A stretch of 64,000 nt of DNA from DATIRA01 sp963766505 (GCA_963766505.1 CAVYAL010000002.1:434001-498000); one strand, 5' to 3'; positions 52,459-62,006 are shown, counted from the first letter of the stretch. The notes: a model not told the origin generated them from the sequence alone. Made by a program: numbers and translations.

Positions 52459-52785
52459 CTACGAAGGCTCGGCCTCGCCGGGCCCGCGCCGGCGCCGGCG
52501 GTGGGTCAGGTCGAGAAAGAGGTTGTAACCTGCCACGAAAGCGGGAAAGAGGTTGGAGAGGATGCCTACCGAGTCGTTCTTGCCGAAGGTGAAATAGCTG
52601 AGCAGCAGCAGACTGCCGGAAATGCTCATCACCCAGAACACCGTCGGCAGCACCGGCCGGCGGTAGATCCGCGAGTAAGCCATCTGGACGAACCAGCGGC
52701 CTGCGAACAGCACGACGCCGAGGTAGCCCACGAGCTTCCAGGGCGTGACCGTCACGCCGAAGGCCTCGGTCAGCACCTGGTCCAT
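52459..52785 (-). CDS. Stand-alone lipid-A-disaccharide synthase N-terminal domain protein (LAB_N)
   Basis: A protein of 108 residues with about three membrane helices: PWKLVGYLGVVLFAGRWFVQMAYSRIYRRPVLPTVFWVMSISGSLLLLSYF, the LAB_N domain otherwise seen at the N-terminus of some LpxB proteins or in glycan-modifying operons. The RWFVQM and P.FW..S..G patterns are typical. It is the last gene of the lol-comEC-exb-msbA-lpxK-kdsB block, so a role in lipid A or its export is likely but unproven. Confidence 0.87.
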   Translation of the reverse strand: MDQVLTEAFGVTVTPWKLVGYLGVVLFAGRWFVQMAYSRIYRRPVLPTVFWVMSISGSLLLLSYFTFGKNDSVGILSNLFPAFVAGYNLFLDLTHRRRRRGPGEAEPS

Positions 52786-52807
52786 CTGGTCTCCTCCTCC
52801 TACGGCC

Positions 52808-53584
52808 TCAGTCGACCAGGGCCGCGTGCCGCCTGGCCCGATCGAGGTCAGCCACCGTGTCTACGCCGAAACCAGGATCGCCGCTGCAACTGGCGACGAC
52901 GATGCGGATGCCGTTCTCCAGCGCACGCAACTGCTCCAGCCGCTCGATCTGCTCCAGTCGCGAGGGTTGCAGCGCCGTGAGACGTTTCAGCACGCCGACG
53001 CGGTAGGCGTAGATGCCCACGTGGCGCAGCCCGTCCCGGAAGCGGGACTGGCTCGCGAATCCCTCCGGCGCGCCGTCGCGGCTCCACGGGACCGGGGCCC
53101 GGCTGAAGTACAGCGCCGATCCATCGGCAGCAACGACGACCTTGACGACGTTGGGATCCAGGAACTCCTCGAGCGTGCGGATCGGCTCGGCGAGAGTGGC
53201 CAGCCCCGCGCTCGCCTCCGCCGCAAGCGTCGCGGCGACCTGGTCCACCAGCGCCGGCGGCAGGAACGGCTCGTCACCCTGCACGTTCACGACGATCGCG
53301 TCATCGCTCCAGCCGCGAGCAGCGGCAACCGCGGCCACCCGGTCCGTGCCCGACGGGAGCGTCGGGTCCGTGAGCATCGCGGCCGCGACGCCACGGCCGC
53401 GCGGGTCGTTCACGGCGCCGGCGATCCGCGGGTCATCGGTCGCCACCAGCACCTCGTCCGCCGAGCTCGCGCAGGCCTGCGCGAGTACGCGCTGGATCAT
53501 GCTGCGGCCACCGATGTCGAGCAGCGGCTTGCCAGGCAGCCGCGTCGAAGCGAAGCGCGCAGGGATGACGACGTGAAAGCGCAA
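52808..53584 (-). CDS. kdsB: CMP-KDO synthetase KdsB
   Basis: Activates KDO as CMP-KDO for the lipopolysaccharide core. About 258 residues starting at TTG (53584), two bases after the Trm112 stop. Motifs: VVIPARFASTRLPGKPL, EVLVATDDPRI, TDPTLPSGTDRVAAVA, VVNVQGDEPFLPP, and GDPGFGVDTVADLDRA at the end. The order msbA-lpxK-Trm112-kdsB is as in E. coli. Confidence 0.95.
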   Translation of the reverse strand: MRFHVVIPARFASTRLPGKPLLDIGGRSMIQRVLAQACASSADEVLVATDDPRIAGAVNDPRGRGVAAAMLTDPTLPSGTDRVAAVAAARGWSDDAIVVNVQGDEPFLPPALVDQVAATLAAEASAGLATLAEPIRTLEEFLDPNVVKVVVAADGSALYFSRAPVPWSRDGAPEGFASQSRFRDGLRHVGIYAYRVGVLKRLTALQPSRLEQIERLEQLRALENGIRIVVASCSGDPGFGVDTVADLDRARRHAALVD

Positions 53585-53586
53585 GC

Positions 53587-53775
53587 TCAGCTCTTCAGCA
53601 GCGGGTCGTCGGAGTCGAGCTTCCTCGCCTCCTCTTCCAGCATCACCGGAATGTCGTCCCGCACCGGGTAGGCCAGCCGGTCCGCCCGGCAGACGAGCTC
53701 GAGCGTATCCCGATGCCAGGCGAGCGGACCCTTGCACACCGGGCAGGCCAGGAAATCAAGCAGCTTGCTATCCAT
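53587..53775 (-). CDS. Trm112 family zinc-ribbon-like protein (YcaR)
   Basis: A protein of 62 residues: MDSKLLDFLACPVCKGPLAWHRD, then LVCRADRLAYPVRDDIPVML. It keeps the N-terminal CPVC pair and one later Cys, as in bacterial YcaR. The function in bacteria is unknown; eukaryotic Trm112 activates methyltransferases. It overlaps the end of lpxK by 8 bp. Confidence 0.93.
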   Translation of the reverse strand: MDSKLLDFLACPVCKGPLAWHRDTLELVCRADRLAYPVRDDIPVMLEEEARKLDSDDPLLKS

Positions 53776-54808
53776 TTTCGACTCCCGATACGCGCAGGCC
53801 ACAACGCTGCTGCACGATGGCGAGCAGCGCCTCCGCCGCCGTCGTCTCGATGACGACGTCCAGCTCCACCCACCACCAGTCCCCTCGCGCGAAGTGACGG
53901 CATTTTACGGCATCCTTCTCCGTCATCAGCAGCGGCCCCCGCACGGCGAACGCGAACGTCGCCGGTTCGAGCTCCGCATGGTCGCCGAGGGCCCTCGCGT
54001 CGAGCTCGAGCCCCCGTTCACGCAGCCGGTCGAAGAAAGCCTGCGGATGACCAATCCCGGCGACCGCGTGCACTGGAGAGCCGACAAACTCCTCGAGCGG
54101 ACGCCGCTCGCCGGTCACCAGATTCACGGCCGATCCGAGCTGCAGCTCGGCCGGGAACACCGGCGGTCCGCCTCGCGGCAGCCTCGCGTCCGCCTTCGGA
54201 CCCCGCCGCGCAAGCACGATGGCATCCATCTGCTGCAATCGTCGCGGCGATTCACGCAGCGGCCCGGCCGGCAGCAGGTGTCCGTTACCGAGGCCCCGGG
54301 ACGCGTCCACGACGGCGATTTCGCAGTCGCGCGAGAGCCTCAGGTGCTGCAGCCCGTCGTCGCAGACCACGAGATCCGCGCCCCGGACGGCAGCGAGCTC
54401 GGCCGCTGCAACCCGATCGCTGCCGACGACGACGACGTGATTGCCGCGCCGCGCATGCAGCAGCGCTTCATCGCCCACCACCGCCGCGGGCGAGTCCGCC
54501 GTGACGACCTGCGCCGCGCCCTCGTGACTGCCGCCATAGCCGCGCAGCACGACACCGACCCGCAGGCCCGCCGACTGCAGCCGCGCGGCGAGCCAGGCCA
54601 CGACCGGCGTCTTGCCCGTGCCACCGACCGTGATGTTTCCCACGATGACGACCGGCACCGGCGCCCGTTGCGCCTTCGCGAGGCCCAGCCGGTATGCCTG
54701 CCGCCTGAGCGCCACGGCCAGTGCGAACAGGCCCTCGAGCGGCCATAAAGGCAGACTGCGCCAGGCGGGGCCGTACCACAGCCTCTGCAGGCGGGCCTCG
54801 AGGCTCAT
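53768..54808 (-). CDS. lpxK: Tetraacyldisaccharide 4'-kinase LpxK
   Basis: Phosphorylates the 4' position of the lipid A precursor. The 346-residue protein has the P-loop VGNITVGGTGKTPVVAWLA, the catalytic region VVCDDGLQHLRLSRD, GNGHLLPAGPLRE and the late TEKDAVKC motif. The N-terminal helix (WYGPAWRSLPLWPLEGLFALAVALRR) is the membrane anchor. It starts in a 4-bp overlap with msbA. Confidence 0.96.
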   Translation of the reverse strand: MSLEARLQRLWYGPAWRSLPLWPLEGLFALAVALRRQAYRLGLAKAQRAPVPVVIVGNITVGGTGKTPVVAWLAARLQSAGLRVGVVLRGYGGSHEGAAQVVTADSPAAVVGDEALLHARRGNHVVVVGSDRVAAAELAAVRGADLVVCDDGLQHLRLSRDCEIAVVDASRGLGNGHLLPAGPLRESPRRLQQMDAIVLARRGPKADARLPRGGPPVFPAELQLGSAVNLVTGERRPLEEFVGSPVHAVAGIGHPQAFFDRLRERGLELDARALGDHAELEPATFAFAVRGPLLMTEKDAVKCRHFARGDWWWVELDVVIETTAAEALLAIVQQRCGLRVSGVENG

Positions 54809-56535
54809 TCGTTGAACTGCATCCGGTACAGCGTTGCGTAATGTCCGTTGTTCTCGAGCAGCTCGGCGTGCGTTCCCGTCTCCACCAGCCGGCCCGCGGC
54901 CATCACCAGGATCCGGTCGGCCTTCTCGACGGTCGACAGGCGGTGCGCTATCACCAGCGTCGTGCGGCCCTGCATCAGCGCCTCGAGCTGTTCCTGGATC
55001 TGCCGCTCGAGTTCCGTGTCCAGCGCCGACGTGGCTTCGTCGAGGATCAGGATGGGCGTGTTCCTGAGCAATGCGCGCGCGATCGCGACGCGCTGCCGCT
55101 GGCCTCCCGAGAGCAGTGCGCCGCGGTCGCCCACGACCGTATCGAGCCCCGCGGGCATTTGCTCGGCGAACTCGAGGACCCGCGCCGCGCCCGCGGCCGC
55201 CTCTATCTCCTGGTCAGAAGCCGGGAAGCCGAAGGCGATGTTGCTGCGGATCGTGTCGTTGAAAAGCACGATGTCCTGGCTGACCAGGCTCATCTGCGAG
55301 CGCAGGTCCCGCAACGGATACTCGCGCACGTCCACTCCGTCCACGGCTACCGTGCCATCGGTCGGATCGTAGAAGCGCGGCAGCAGGTTCACGAGCGTGG
55401 ACTTGCCGCTGCCGGAGCGCCCGACGATCGCCACGGTCTCACCGGGCGCCACCCGGAAGCTCACGCCGCGCAGCACCTCGTCCGCGACGCCGTCGTAGCG
55501 GAAGCGCACGTCACGGTACTCGACTTCGCCACGGGCCCGCCCGATGCGGCGCTCGCCCCCCTTCGGTTCCGCGGGCGTATCGAGTATCTGGAAAATGCTC
55601 TGCGCCGCCGCGATGCCCTGCTGCAGCGGGCCGGCGACGTTGACGAGCCGGCGCAGCGGCGCGGTGACCAGCATCAGCGCGGCAATGAACGAAGTGAACT
55701 CGCCGACCGACATTCCACCCTGGATTGCATCGACCGTCGCGAGGTAGAGCACGCTGGCCAGTGCGGTGGCGGCGATGGTCTGCACGACGGGGTTGCTCAA
55801 GCCCTTGGTGAACATCAGCTTCATGTGCGATCGGCGGTTGTGCTCGATCACGCTCTCGAACAGGCCCGCCTCGTAGTCCTGGGCGTTGAACACCCGCACG
55901 ACGCGCGGCGCCTCGATGGCCTCCTTCGCGACCCGGGTAACGTCCCCCATCGAGTTCTGGATGCGCTTGCTGTAGCGGCGGAACAGCTGGTTCACGCGGC
56001 GGATCAGCAGCGCGATCACCGGTCCCACGATCAGGCTGTACAGCGTGAGCCTGGGATTGAGATACAACAGGTAGCTGATCAGCGCGATGATCGTGAGCGT
56101 GTCCCGGATGAACACGGTGACCGAGTCGGTCGCAGCCTGCGCGACCTGCTCGGTGTTGTAGGTCAGCCGCGACAGCAGCACGCCGGAGGTCTGCCGGTCG
56201 AAGTAAGACACCGGCAGGTACAGGTAGCGGTCGAAAATCTCGCCACGCAGCGTCTTGACGATGTGCCGTCCCACGTAGCCGGGACAGTAGGTCTGCATGA
56301 AGTCCCCGACGCCCCGCAGTATGAACAGGCCCACCAGCACGAGCGGCACGAGCCACACCATGCGCGGATCGCGATCCACGAAAGTGCCGTCGAGGAAGAA
56401 CTTGACGAACGCAGCCCAGCCGGCGTCAGTGGCAGCGAAGATCGTCATGCCGAGCACGCCGATCATGAACATGCCGAGGTGCGGCCGCAGGTAGCCGAGC
56501 AGCCGGCGATAAGTCTGCATCGCCCCGGAGGGCAT
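54805..56535 (-). CDS. msbA: Lipid A export ATP-binding/permease protein MsbA
   Basis: Flips lipid A-core across the inner membrane. About 576 residues: six membrane helices in the first ~310 residues, starting QTYRRLLGYLRPHLGMFMIG, then an ABC domain with Walker A GRSGSGKST, signature LSGGQRQRVAIARALL, Walker B ILILDEATSALD and the switch His VIAHRLSTV. The start could be 56571, 56535 or 56520; 56535 (MPSGAMQTYRRLL) avoids overlap with exbD. It is followed by lpxK, as in most gammaproteobacteria. Confidence 0.95.
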   Translation of the reverse strand: MPSGAMQTYRRLLGYLRPHLGMFMIGVLGMTIFAATDAGWAAFVKFFLDGTFVDRDPRMVWLVPLVLVGLFILRGVGDFMQTYCPGYVGRHIVKTLRGEIFDRYLYLPVSYFDRQTSGVLLSRLTYNTEQVAQAATDSVTVFIRDTLTIIALISYLLYLNPRLTLYSLIVGPVIALLIRRVNQLFRRYSKRIQNSMGDVTRVAKEAIEAPRVVRVFNAQDYEAGLFESVIEHNRRSHMKLMFTKGLSNPVVQTIAATALASVLYLATVDAIQGGMSVGEFTSFIAALMLVTAPLRRLVNVAGPLQQGIAAAQSIFQILDTPAEPKGGERRIGRARGEVEYRDVRFRYDGVADEVLRGVSFRVAPGETVAIVGRSGSGKSTLVNLLPRFYDPTDGTVAVDGVDVREYPLRDLRSQMSLVSQDIVLFNDTIRSNIAFGFPASDQEIEAAAGAARVLEFAEQMPAGLDTVVGDRGALLSGGQRQRVAIARALLRNTPILILDEATSALDTELERQIQEQLEALMQGRTTLVIAHRLSTVEKADRILVMAAGRLVETGTHAELLENNGHYATLYRMQFNE

Positions 56536-56551
56536 CCGCAGTTCTGCGCGG

Positions 56552-56980
56552 CTAGCGCCCTTGCGACCCATCGTGGACCGTGGCGATGTTGATCTGGCGG
56601 AAGCCGAGCCGCCCGGCCACGTCCATGGCCGTCACCACGGACTGGTGCGTCGCGCGCGCGTCCGCGCGAATCGTGACAGGGGTCCCCTGGTCGCCCGCTG
56701 CAGCGCCCAGCAGCGCCTTGGACAGCGTCTCGCGGCTGTTGTTGATCAGGTCGCGGCCGCCCACGCGGTAACCCCCTTCGGCAGTGACCTCGATCTCCAC
56801 GGACTCGACCAGGCTCACCGCCTCAGGCTCGACCCCGGCCTCCGGCAGCCGCAGCTTGAGCCGGCCCTCGTCGATGAAGCGGGTGGACAGCATGAAGAAG
56901 ATCAGCAGCAGCAGCACGACGTCGATCAGCGACGTCATGTTCACGTCCGGCTCCTCGCCCGGGCGCGGCTGGAACTTCAT
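56552..56980 (-). CDS. exbD: Biopolymer transport protein ExbD
   Basis: A protein of 142 residues with one membrane helix (MTSLIDVVLLLLIFFMLSTRF) carrying the conserved proton-pathway Asp in SLIDVV, and a periplasmic domain ending GRLGFRQINIATVHDG. With ExbB it passes proton-motive force to TonB-like proteins. It is coupled to exbB by ATGA and lies ahead of msbA, an arrangement seen in Xanthomonads and relatives. No tonB is present here. Confidence 0.94.
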   Translation of the reverse strand: MKFQPRPGEEPDVNMTSLIDVVLLLLIFFMLSTRFIDEGRLKLRLPEAGVEPEAVSLVESVEIEVTAEGGYRVGGRDLINNSRETLSKALLGAAAGDQGTPVTIRADARATHQSVVTAMDVAGRLGFRQINIATVHDGSQGR

Positions 56981-57618
56981 GCCGCCGCTTCCGCGAGCCG
57001 GCCGGACTGCGTCCCGCTGGCCCGGTCGATGGCCTGCACCAGCTTGATCGATTCCTTCTCCATCTGGATCACGTGGGCGTCGACCCGTCCGCGAAGATAC
57101 CGATAGGCAACCAGGGCGGGGATCGCGACCAGCAGGCCCGCGGCCGTCGTGAGCAGCGCCTCGGCGATGCCGCCGGCCATGGCCGCGGGATTGCCGACGC
57201 CGGCGACCGTGATGGCCTTGAAGGTCCGGATCATGCCCGTGACGGTACCGAGCAGCCCGAGCAGCGGTGAAATCGCCGCGATCGTGCCGAGCATGTTCAG
57301 GTAGCGCTCGAGGTCGTGTGCCACGTGCCGGCCCGCATCCTCGATGGCCTCGATCATCACTGCACGATCCCGGTGCCGGTTCGCCAGGCCCGCGGCCAGC
57401 ACCCGGCCGAGCGGCGAATGCTGCTCCAGCGCCGTGATCTGCTTGTCTGACAGGCTGCGGTTCTCGACCCACTGCCAGACCTTGTCCGTGAGCTCGGCCG
57501 GGACGACGCGCTGCTCACGCAGGGTCCAGAACCGCTCCAGAATGATCGCCAGCGCCAGGATCGAACACAGGATGATCGGCGCCATGACGATGCCGCCGGC
57601 CGTGACTATCTCAAACAT
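56977..57618 (-). CDS. exbB: Biopolymer transport protein ExbB (MotA/TolQ/ExbB family)
   Basis: A protein of 213 residues with three membrane helices (residues ~8-28, ~110-135 and ~155-180). The conserved core is YLNMLGTIAAISPLLGLLGTVTGMIRTFKAI followed by IAEALLTTAAGLLVAIPALVAYRYLRGRV. The start at MFEIVTAGGIV (57618) matches the family; 72 bp separate it from comEC upstream. Confidence 0.94.
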   Translation of the reverse strand: MFEIVTAGGIVMAPIILCSILALAIILERFWTLREQRVVPAELTDKVWQWVENRSLSDKQITALEQHSPLGRVLAAGLANRHRDRAVMIEAIEDAGRHVAHDLERYLNMLGTIAAISPLLGLLGTVTGMIRTFKAITVAGVGNPAAMAGGIAEALLTTAAGLLVAIPALVAYRYLRGRVDAHVIQMEKESIKLVQAIDRASGTQSGRLAEAAA

Positions 57619-57690
57619 TGCGCGGGTCCGGTCTCCTCGCGTGGACGCGGCGGATGATACTTCATGCGCAGGCGGGCCGCCCAACGCGTT

Positions 57691-59964
57691 TCACGGATCG
57701 CGCCACGGCCGGCGGTGCCGCTGCCGCCAGGCATCGGGCTCGGGAAGCGGGCCGGCTGGCGGCACGATGAACTCGATCGCGCCGTGCGCGGCCGTTTCCA
57801 TCGTCTCGGCGCCGGCGTTCCGCCAGCGCGCGACGACCTCGGGGGCGGGAAATCCCCAGCGGTTGCGGTGACCGGCCGCGAACAGGACCCAGCGCGGCGA
57901 AGTCACCTCGACGAACCGCGCGCTCGAGGAGCTCCGGCTGCCGTGGTGTGCGGCCACTACGATGTCGGCGCGATCGAGCGACCCCTGCTCCAGCAGTGCC
58001 GCCTCCGCTGCTCGTCCGATATCCCCGGTAAGCAGCACCGCGCGCCCACCGCTCGACACACGCAGCACGCAGGAGCGGTCGTTGTCGCTAGATTCGACTT
58101 CGATCCGGCGATCCAGCCACTCGAAGCGCACGTCGTCCCAGGTCCAGCCCGATCCGCCCGTGCAGTGGCGTATCTCTTCGTCCAGGCCGCTGACCGGTCC
58201 GCTCGAGACCAGCGCGCCGGTCCTGATCTGCGACAGCAGGGTCCGGCCGCCGCCGGTGTGATCAAGGTCGTCATGGCTCAGCGCCAGCACGTCGACGCGA
58301 CGTATGCCGCGGGCCCGAAGGTAGGGAAGCACGACCAGCGCCCCTGCGTCGACGCCGCTGCGGAAGGCTGGTCCCGCGTCGTAGACCAGTACATGCTCCC
58401 GTGTCTGCACGACGGCCGACAGACCCTGCCCTACGTCCAGCAGTGCCAGCCGGAACGTCCCCGCCGCGAGCGGCTGCGGACGCCAGGCACAGGCTGTGAT
58501 CAGCAGCGCGACGGCCGCTGCGCGCCCCGTCCAGTGCAATGGCAGAAGCGCCCCCAACGCGGCCGCAACCAGTGCGACCCAGGCGAGCGGCGGCAGAGCG
58601 GCGACGCTCCAGCTGGCGAGCGGCAGGCCGCCGGCCCACTCGAGCGCGACCCAGCTGGCGTCGACCAGCCAGGCCGCGACCTCGAGCAGCACGGCGCCGA
58701 GCGGCGGCGCCAATGCCAGTGCGGCCGTGCCGGCGAGGATCATCGGCACGATGACGAGCGTGTAGAGCGGTATGGCCAGCAGGTTGACGATGACCGAGAC
58801 GAGCGAGAAGTAGCCGAAAGCGGCCAGCAGGACGGGTATCAGGCCGAAGCTGACAGCCAGTTGCGCCCGGAGGTAGCCGCGCAGGATCCCGCCTTCGACG
58901 AGGAAACCTGAAGTCGAGATCAGCAGCAGGCCCACGGCACCGAAGGACAGCCAGAAACCCACCGACATCGGCGCAAGCGGGTCGATGACCAGCACTACGA
59001 TCGCTGCGAGCGCGAGGACGTCCGTCCCGCTCGTGCAGCGCCTCGAGCCCAGCGCCAGCGCAGCGCTCGCGATCATGATCGCCGTCCGCTGCGTCGGAAC
59101 GGACCACCCGGCAAGCAGCGCATACGCGAGCGCCGTGCAAGCACCGACGACCACGGCGACGTCGCGTGTCGCGGCCTGCGCCCCGCTGCGCTGCCGTCGT
59201 CGCTGAATCGTCGCCGCGACCAGCGCCGCCAATGCGCCGACCATCCCGACGTGCATGCCGGAGATCGCCATCAGGTGACTGGTCCCGGTCTCCGACAGGA
59301 CACGCCACTGCTCGCGCGAAATCGCTTCCTGCAGACCGACCGCGAGTCCGAGCACGATGCCGGTGGCCGGCCGCTCGCCCAGCACGCCCCGGATCGACGC
59401 TGCGATACCGCCACGCGCCGCAGCCAGCGGCTGGCGCCACAGGTCCGCCGGACGACGACCGAGGCTGCGGCCCTCGCGAACGTAGCCGGCCGCGCCGACT
59501 CCGAGCCGCAGCATTCGAGCCGCGTAGTCCATTCCGCCGGGATTCGCGAAGCCACGCGGACGCCGGAGCCTGAGCTCGAGCTCGAGGCGCTCCGCGGGCA
59601 GCGGCACCCACGGCGCGTCGTACCAGGTCAGCTCCAGACGCCGCGGCAAGCCGGCAGGGTGCTCAGGCTGGAACCTGAAGCGCAGCCCCTCCCCTGCCGG
59701 CATCGGCACCGACACCACCTGACCGCGCACGCTGACAGTGACGCCCTCGAGGCCGGGCTCGAGCCGGTCCGCGAGCCTGGCATCGAGTTGCTGCCAGCCG
59801 AGCAGCAGACCGATTGCGCAGGCGACGAACGGCCGCTGGCGCAGCGCGAGGCCGGTCAGGGCGAGCAGGCATGCGCTGGCAAGCAGCAGGCCGGGCGCCG
59901 GCAGCTGGGGCATCAGCAGCGGAGCCAGGCAGCCCGCGAACCAGCCTATAGCGATGAGAAGCAA
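57691..59964 (-). CDS. comEC: DNA uptake channel ComEC/Rec2
   Basis: A membrane protein of 757 residues needed in natural transformation to bring single-stranded DNA through the inner membrane. Order: N-terminal helices, an OB-like DUF4131 region, the competence domain (LSETGTSHLMAISGMHVGMVGALAALV) with ~10 helices, and a C-terminal metallo-beta-lactamase domain with LALSHDDLDHTGG and VVAAHHGSRSSSSARFVEV. All metal ligands appear intact, so the gene looks functional. In E. coli its homologue ycaI also lies just ahead of msbA. Confidence 0.95.
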   Translation of the reverse strand: MLLIAIGWFAGCLAPLLMPQLPAPGLLLASACLLALTGLALRQRPFVACAIGLLLGWQQLDARLADRLEPGLEGVTVSVRGQVVSVPMPAGEGLRFRFQPEHPAGLPRRLELTWYDAPWVPLPAERLELELRLRRPRGFANPGGMDYAARMLRLGVGAAGYVREGRSLGRRPADLWRQPLAAARGGIAASIRGVLGERPATGIVLGLAVGLQEAISREQWRVLSETGTSHLMAISGMHVGMVGALAALVAATIQRRRQRSGAQAATRDVAVVVGACTALAYALLAGWSVPTQRTAIMIASAALALGSRRCTSGTDVLALAAIVVLVIDPLAPMSVGFWLSFGAVGLLLISTSGFLVEGGILRGYLRAQLAVSFGLIPVLLAAFGYFSLVSVIVNLLAIPLYTLVIVPMILAGTAALALAPPLGAVLLEVAAWLVDASWVALEWAGGLPLASWSVAALPPLAWVALVAAALGALLPLHWTGRAAAVALLITACAWRPQPLAAGTFRLALLDVGQGLSAVVQTREHVLVYDAGPAFRSGVDAGALVVLPYLRARGIRRVDVLALSHDDLDHTGGGRTLLSQIRTGALVSSGPVSGLDEEIRHCTGGSGWTWDDVRFEWLDRRIEVESSDNDRSCVLRVSSGGRAVLLTGDIGRAAEAALLEQGSLDRADIVVAAHHGSRSSSSARFVEVTSPRWVLFAAGHRNRWGFPAPEVVARWRNAGAETMETAAHGAIEFIVPPAGPLPEPDAWRQRHRRPWRDP

Positions 59965-60067
59965 GCCGGGCGCCTCGCCGCGGATGACTGCTGCCGAGGC
60001 TGGACCCCTGTAGTCGGCGCAGGCGAGCGACTAATCGCGCGTCTGAGCGCAGAAATCGCCGGCTTGC

Positions 60068-60751
60068 TCAGGGAGCCTGCAGGCGGCCGTCGCGCAGCAC
60101 CAGCACACGCTGCATCCGCTCGGCGATCTCCGTGGAGTGAGTCACGACGACGAGGCTGGTGCCGAGTTCCCGGTTCAGCTCCAGCATCAGTTCCAGCACG
60201 CCCTGTGCGTTGCGTCCGTCGAGATTGCCGGTCGGCTCGTCGGCCAGCACCAGCCGGGGTCGCGTGACCAGCGCCCGCGCTACCGCGGCGCGCTGTCGCT
60301 CCCCGCCCGAGAGCTGCGCCGGCCGATGGCCCAGGCGCCCGCCGAGTCCCACCCTGTCGAGGAACCACTTCGCGGTCTGTTCCGCCTCCGCGGCGGGGCT
60401 GCGCCGAACCATCAAAGGCATCGCGACGTTTTCCAGCGCCGTGAACTCAGGCAGCAGGTGATGGAACTGGTAGACGAACCCCAGCGCCTGGTTCCTGAGC
60501 GTCCCGCGGGCGGCATCGGAAAGCTCGTGGAGCACGCGACCCGCCACCCTGACGACGCCGCTCGTCGGCAGGTCCAGGCCGCCGAGGATCTGCAGCAGCG
60601 TCGTCTTGCCCGAGCCGGACTCGCCGACGATCGCGAGCGTCTCGCCGCGCGCCACCTCGAGATCGACGCCCTTCAGCACCTCGAGGCGCTGTCCCGCCTC
60701 TTCGAAGTGCTTGCGCACATCCACGCAGGCCAGGGTTTCCGTGTCATTCAT
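60068..60751 (-). CDS. lolD: Lipoprotein-releasing system ATPase LolD
   Basis: A protein of 227 residues. Walker A is GESGSGKTT, the Q-loop region is LGFVYQFHHLLPEFTALENVAMPLM (the family's FxxQxHxLLPEFTALEN), the signature is LSGGERQRAAVARAL, and Walker B is LVLADEPTGNLD. It powers release of lipoproteins from the inner membrane to LolA. It overlaps the preceding lolE-like gene by 8 bp. Confidence 0.96.
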   Translation of the reverse strand: MNDTETLACVDVRKHFEEAGQRLEVLKGVDLEVARGETLAIVGESGSGKTTLLQILGGLDLPTSGVVRVAGRVLHELSDAARGTLRNQALGFVYQFHHLLPEFTALENVAMPLMVRRSPAAEAEQTAKWFLDRVGLGGRLGHRPAQLSGGERQRAAVARALVTRPRLVLADEPTGNLDGRNAQGVLELMLELNRELGTSLVVVTHSTEIAERMQRVLVLRDGRLQAP

Positions 60752-62006
60752 GCCGCAGTGCCCTCGCTGGATCGGTGGTCGCGGCCCGCCAGGCCGGATA
60801 TATCGTGGACAGGCAGCAGAGCAGGAAGGCGGTACCGGCGATCAGCGCGACGTCCGGCCATTCCACCGCCGCCGGCAGGTCGCTCATCAGGTAGATGCTC
60901 GCGTCCATGAAGCGCGTCCCGAACAATCGCTCCAGGCCATGCACCAGCGACTCGAGGTTGTAGGAAAGCAGCACGCCGAGCGCCACCCCGGCCAGCGTCC
61001 CGAGCAATCCGATCAGCGTGCCCTGGCTCGCGAATATGCTCAGCACGCTCGAGGGCCTCGCACCGATCGTACGCAGGATCGCAATGTCCGGCTGCTTGTC
61101 CTTCACCGCCATGACCAGTGTCGAAACGATGTTGAATGCCGCGACCGCGATTACCAGCAGCAGGATGAAGAACATCATCCGCTTGGTGAGTTCGATCGAG
61201 CGGAAGAAGTTGGCATGACGCTGTGTCCAGTCGTCGACGTACAGTCCGCCGCCGAGCCCGCGGGCCACCTCCCGGGCGAGCACCGGCGCCCGGAACGGAT
61301 CCTCTACGCTCAGGCGCAATCCGCTCACGCGGTCGCCGAGGCGCAGCAGCCGCGCCGCGTCCCCGATGCTGACCAGCGCGAGCCCGTTGTCGATCTCGTA
61401 CATGCCGGAGTAGAAGATTCCTCGAACCGTGAACCGGCGCAGGCGGGGCAGGACGCCCGCGGGCGTCACGATGCCCTCGGCCACGGCCACGACCACGCCG
61501 TCCCCCTCCTTCACCGCGAGCCTGGCTGCGAGTTCGGCCCCGAGCAGGATGCCCCAGCCACCGGGCTCGAGTTGCTCGAGCGAGCCGCTCGTCATGCGTT
61601 CCTCTATCGCCGAAACGGTGCTCTCCAATGCCGCATCGACGCCCCTGAGCGTCGCTGCGCTGGCCTGCGCGTCCGGGCCGTCCGCGACGATCAGCGCCTC
61701 GTCCTCGATGAAAGGCGCGGCGCCGGCCACGCCTGCGGTGCCCAGCGCAACCTCGCGCGCCGCGCGCCAGTCCTCGAGGCCGGCCCCGAAGGTCGTCACG
61801 GTCGCGTGCGAAGTCATGCTCAGGATGCGGCTGCGAAGTTCCCGCTCGAAGCCGTTCATGACCGAGAGCACGACTATCAGCACGGCCACGCCGATCGCGA
61901 CACCGACGATCGAGATGCCTGAGATGAACGACAGGAAACGGTTTCCCGACGAACGCAGGTAGCGCCGGCCGATCACGAGTTCGAACGGGAGGTCGCGCTC
62001 GATCAT
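60744..62006 (-). CDS. lolE: Lipoprotein-releasing system permease, LolC/LolE family (second copy)
   Basis: A protein of 420 residues with one N-terminal helix, a large periplasmic domain (~50-270) and three C-terminal helices. The start FELVIGRRYLRSSGNRFLSFISGISIVGVAIGVAVLIVVLSVMNGFERELRSRIL and the end FLLCCLSTIYPAWRAATTDPARALRHE are typical. It is one of two tandem paralogues; which is LolC and which LolE cannot be fixed from sequence alone, so the symbol is tentative. It overlaps the upstream paralogue by 4 bp. Confidence 0.9.
   Translation of the reverse strand: MIERDLPFELVIGRRYLRSSGNRFLSFISGISIVGVAIGVAVLIVVLSVMNGFERELRSRILSMTSHATVTTFGAGLEDWRAAREVALGTAGVAGAAPFIEDEALIVADGPDAQASAATLRGVDAALESTVSAIEERMTSGSLEQLEPGGWGILLGAELAARLAVKEGDGVVVAVAEGIVTPAGVLPRLRRFTVRGIFYSGMYEIDNGLALVSIGDAARLLRLGDRVSGLRLSVEDPFRAPVLAREVARGLGGGLYVDDWTQRHANFFRSIELTKRMMFFILLLVIAVAAFNIVSTLVMAVKDKQPDIAILRTIGARPSSVLSIFASQGTLIGLLGTLAGVALGVLLSYNLESLVHGLERLFGTRFMDASIYLMSDLPAAVEWPDVALIAGTAFLLCCLSTIYPAWRAATTDPARALRHE

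Noticed and set aside
56977..57618. TolQ-TolR identity for the pair ahead of msbA
   Set aside because: No tolA, tolB or pal gene follows, and the exbB-exbD-msbA-lpxK order is a known ExbB/ExbD arrangement.
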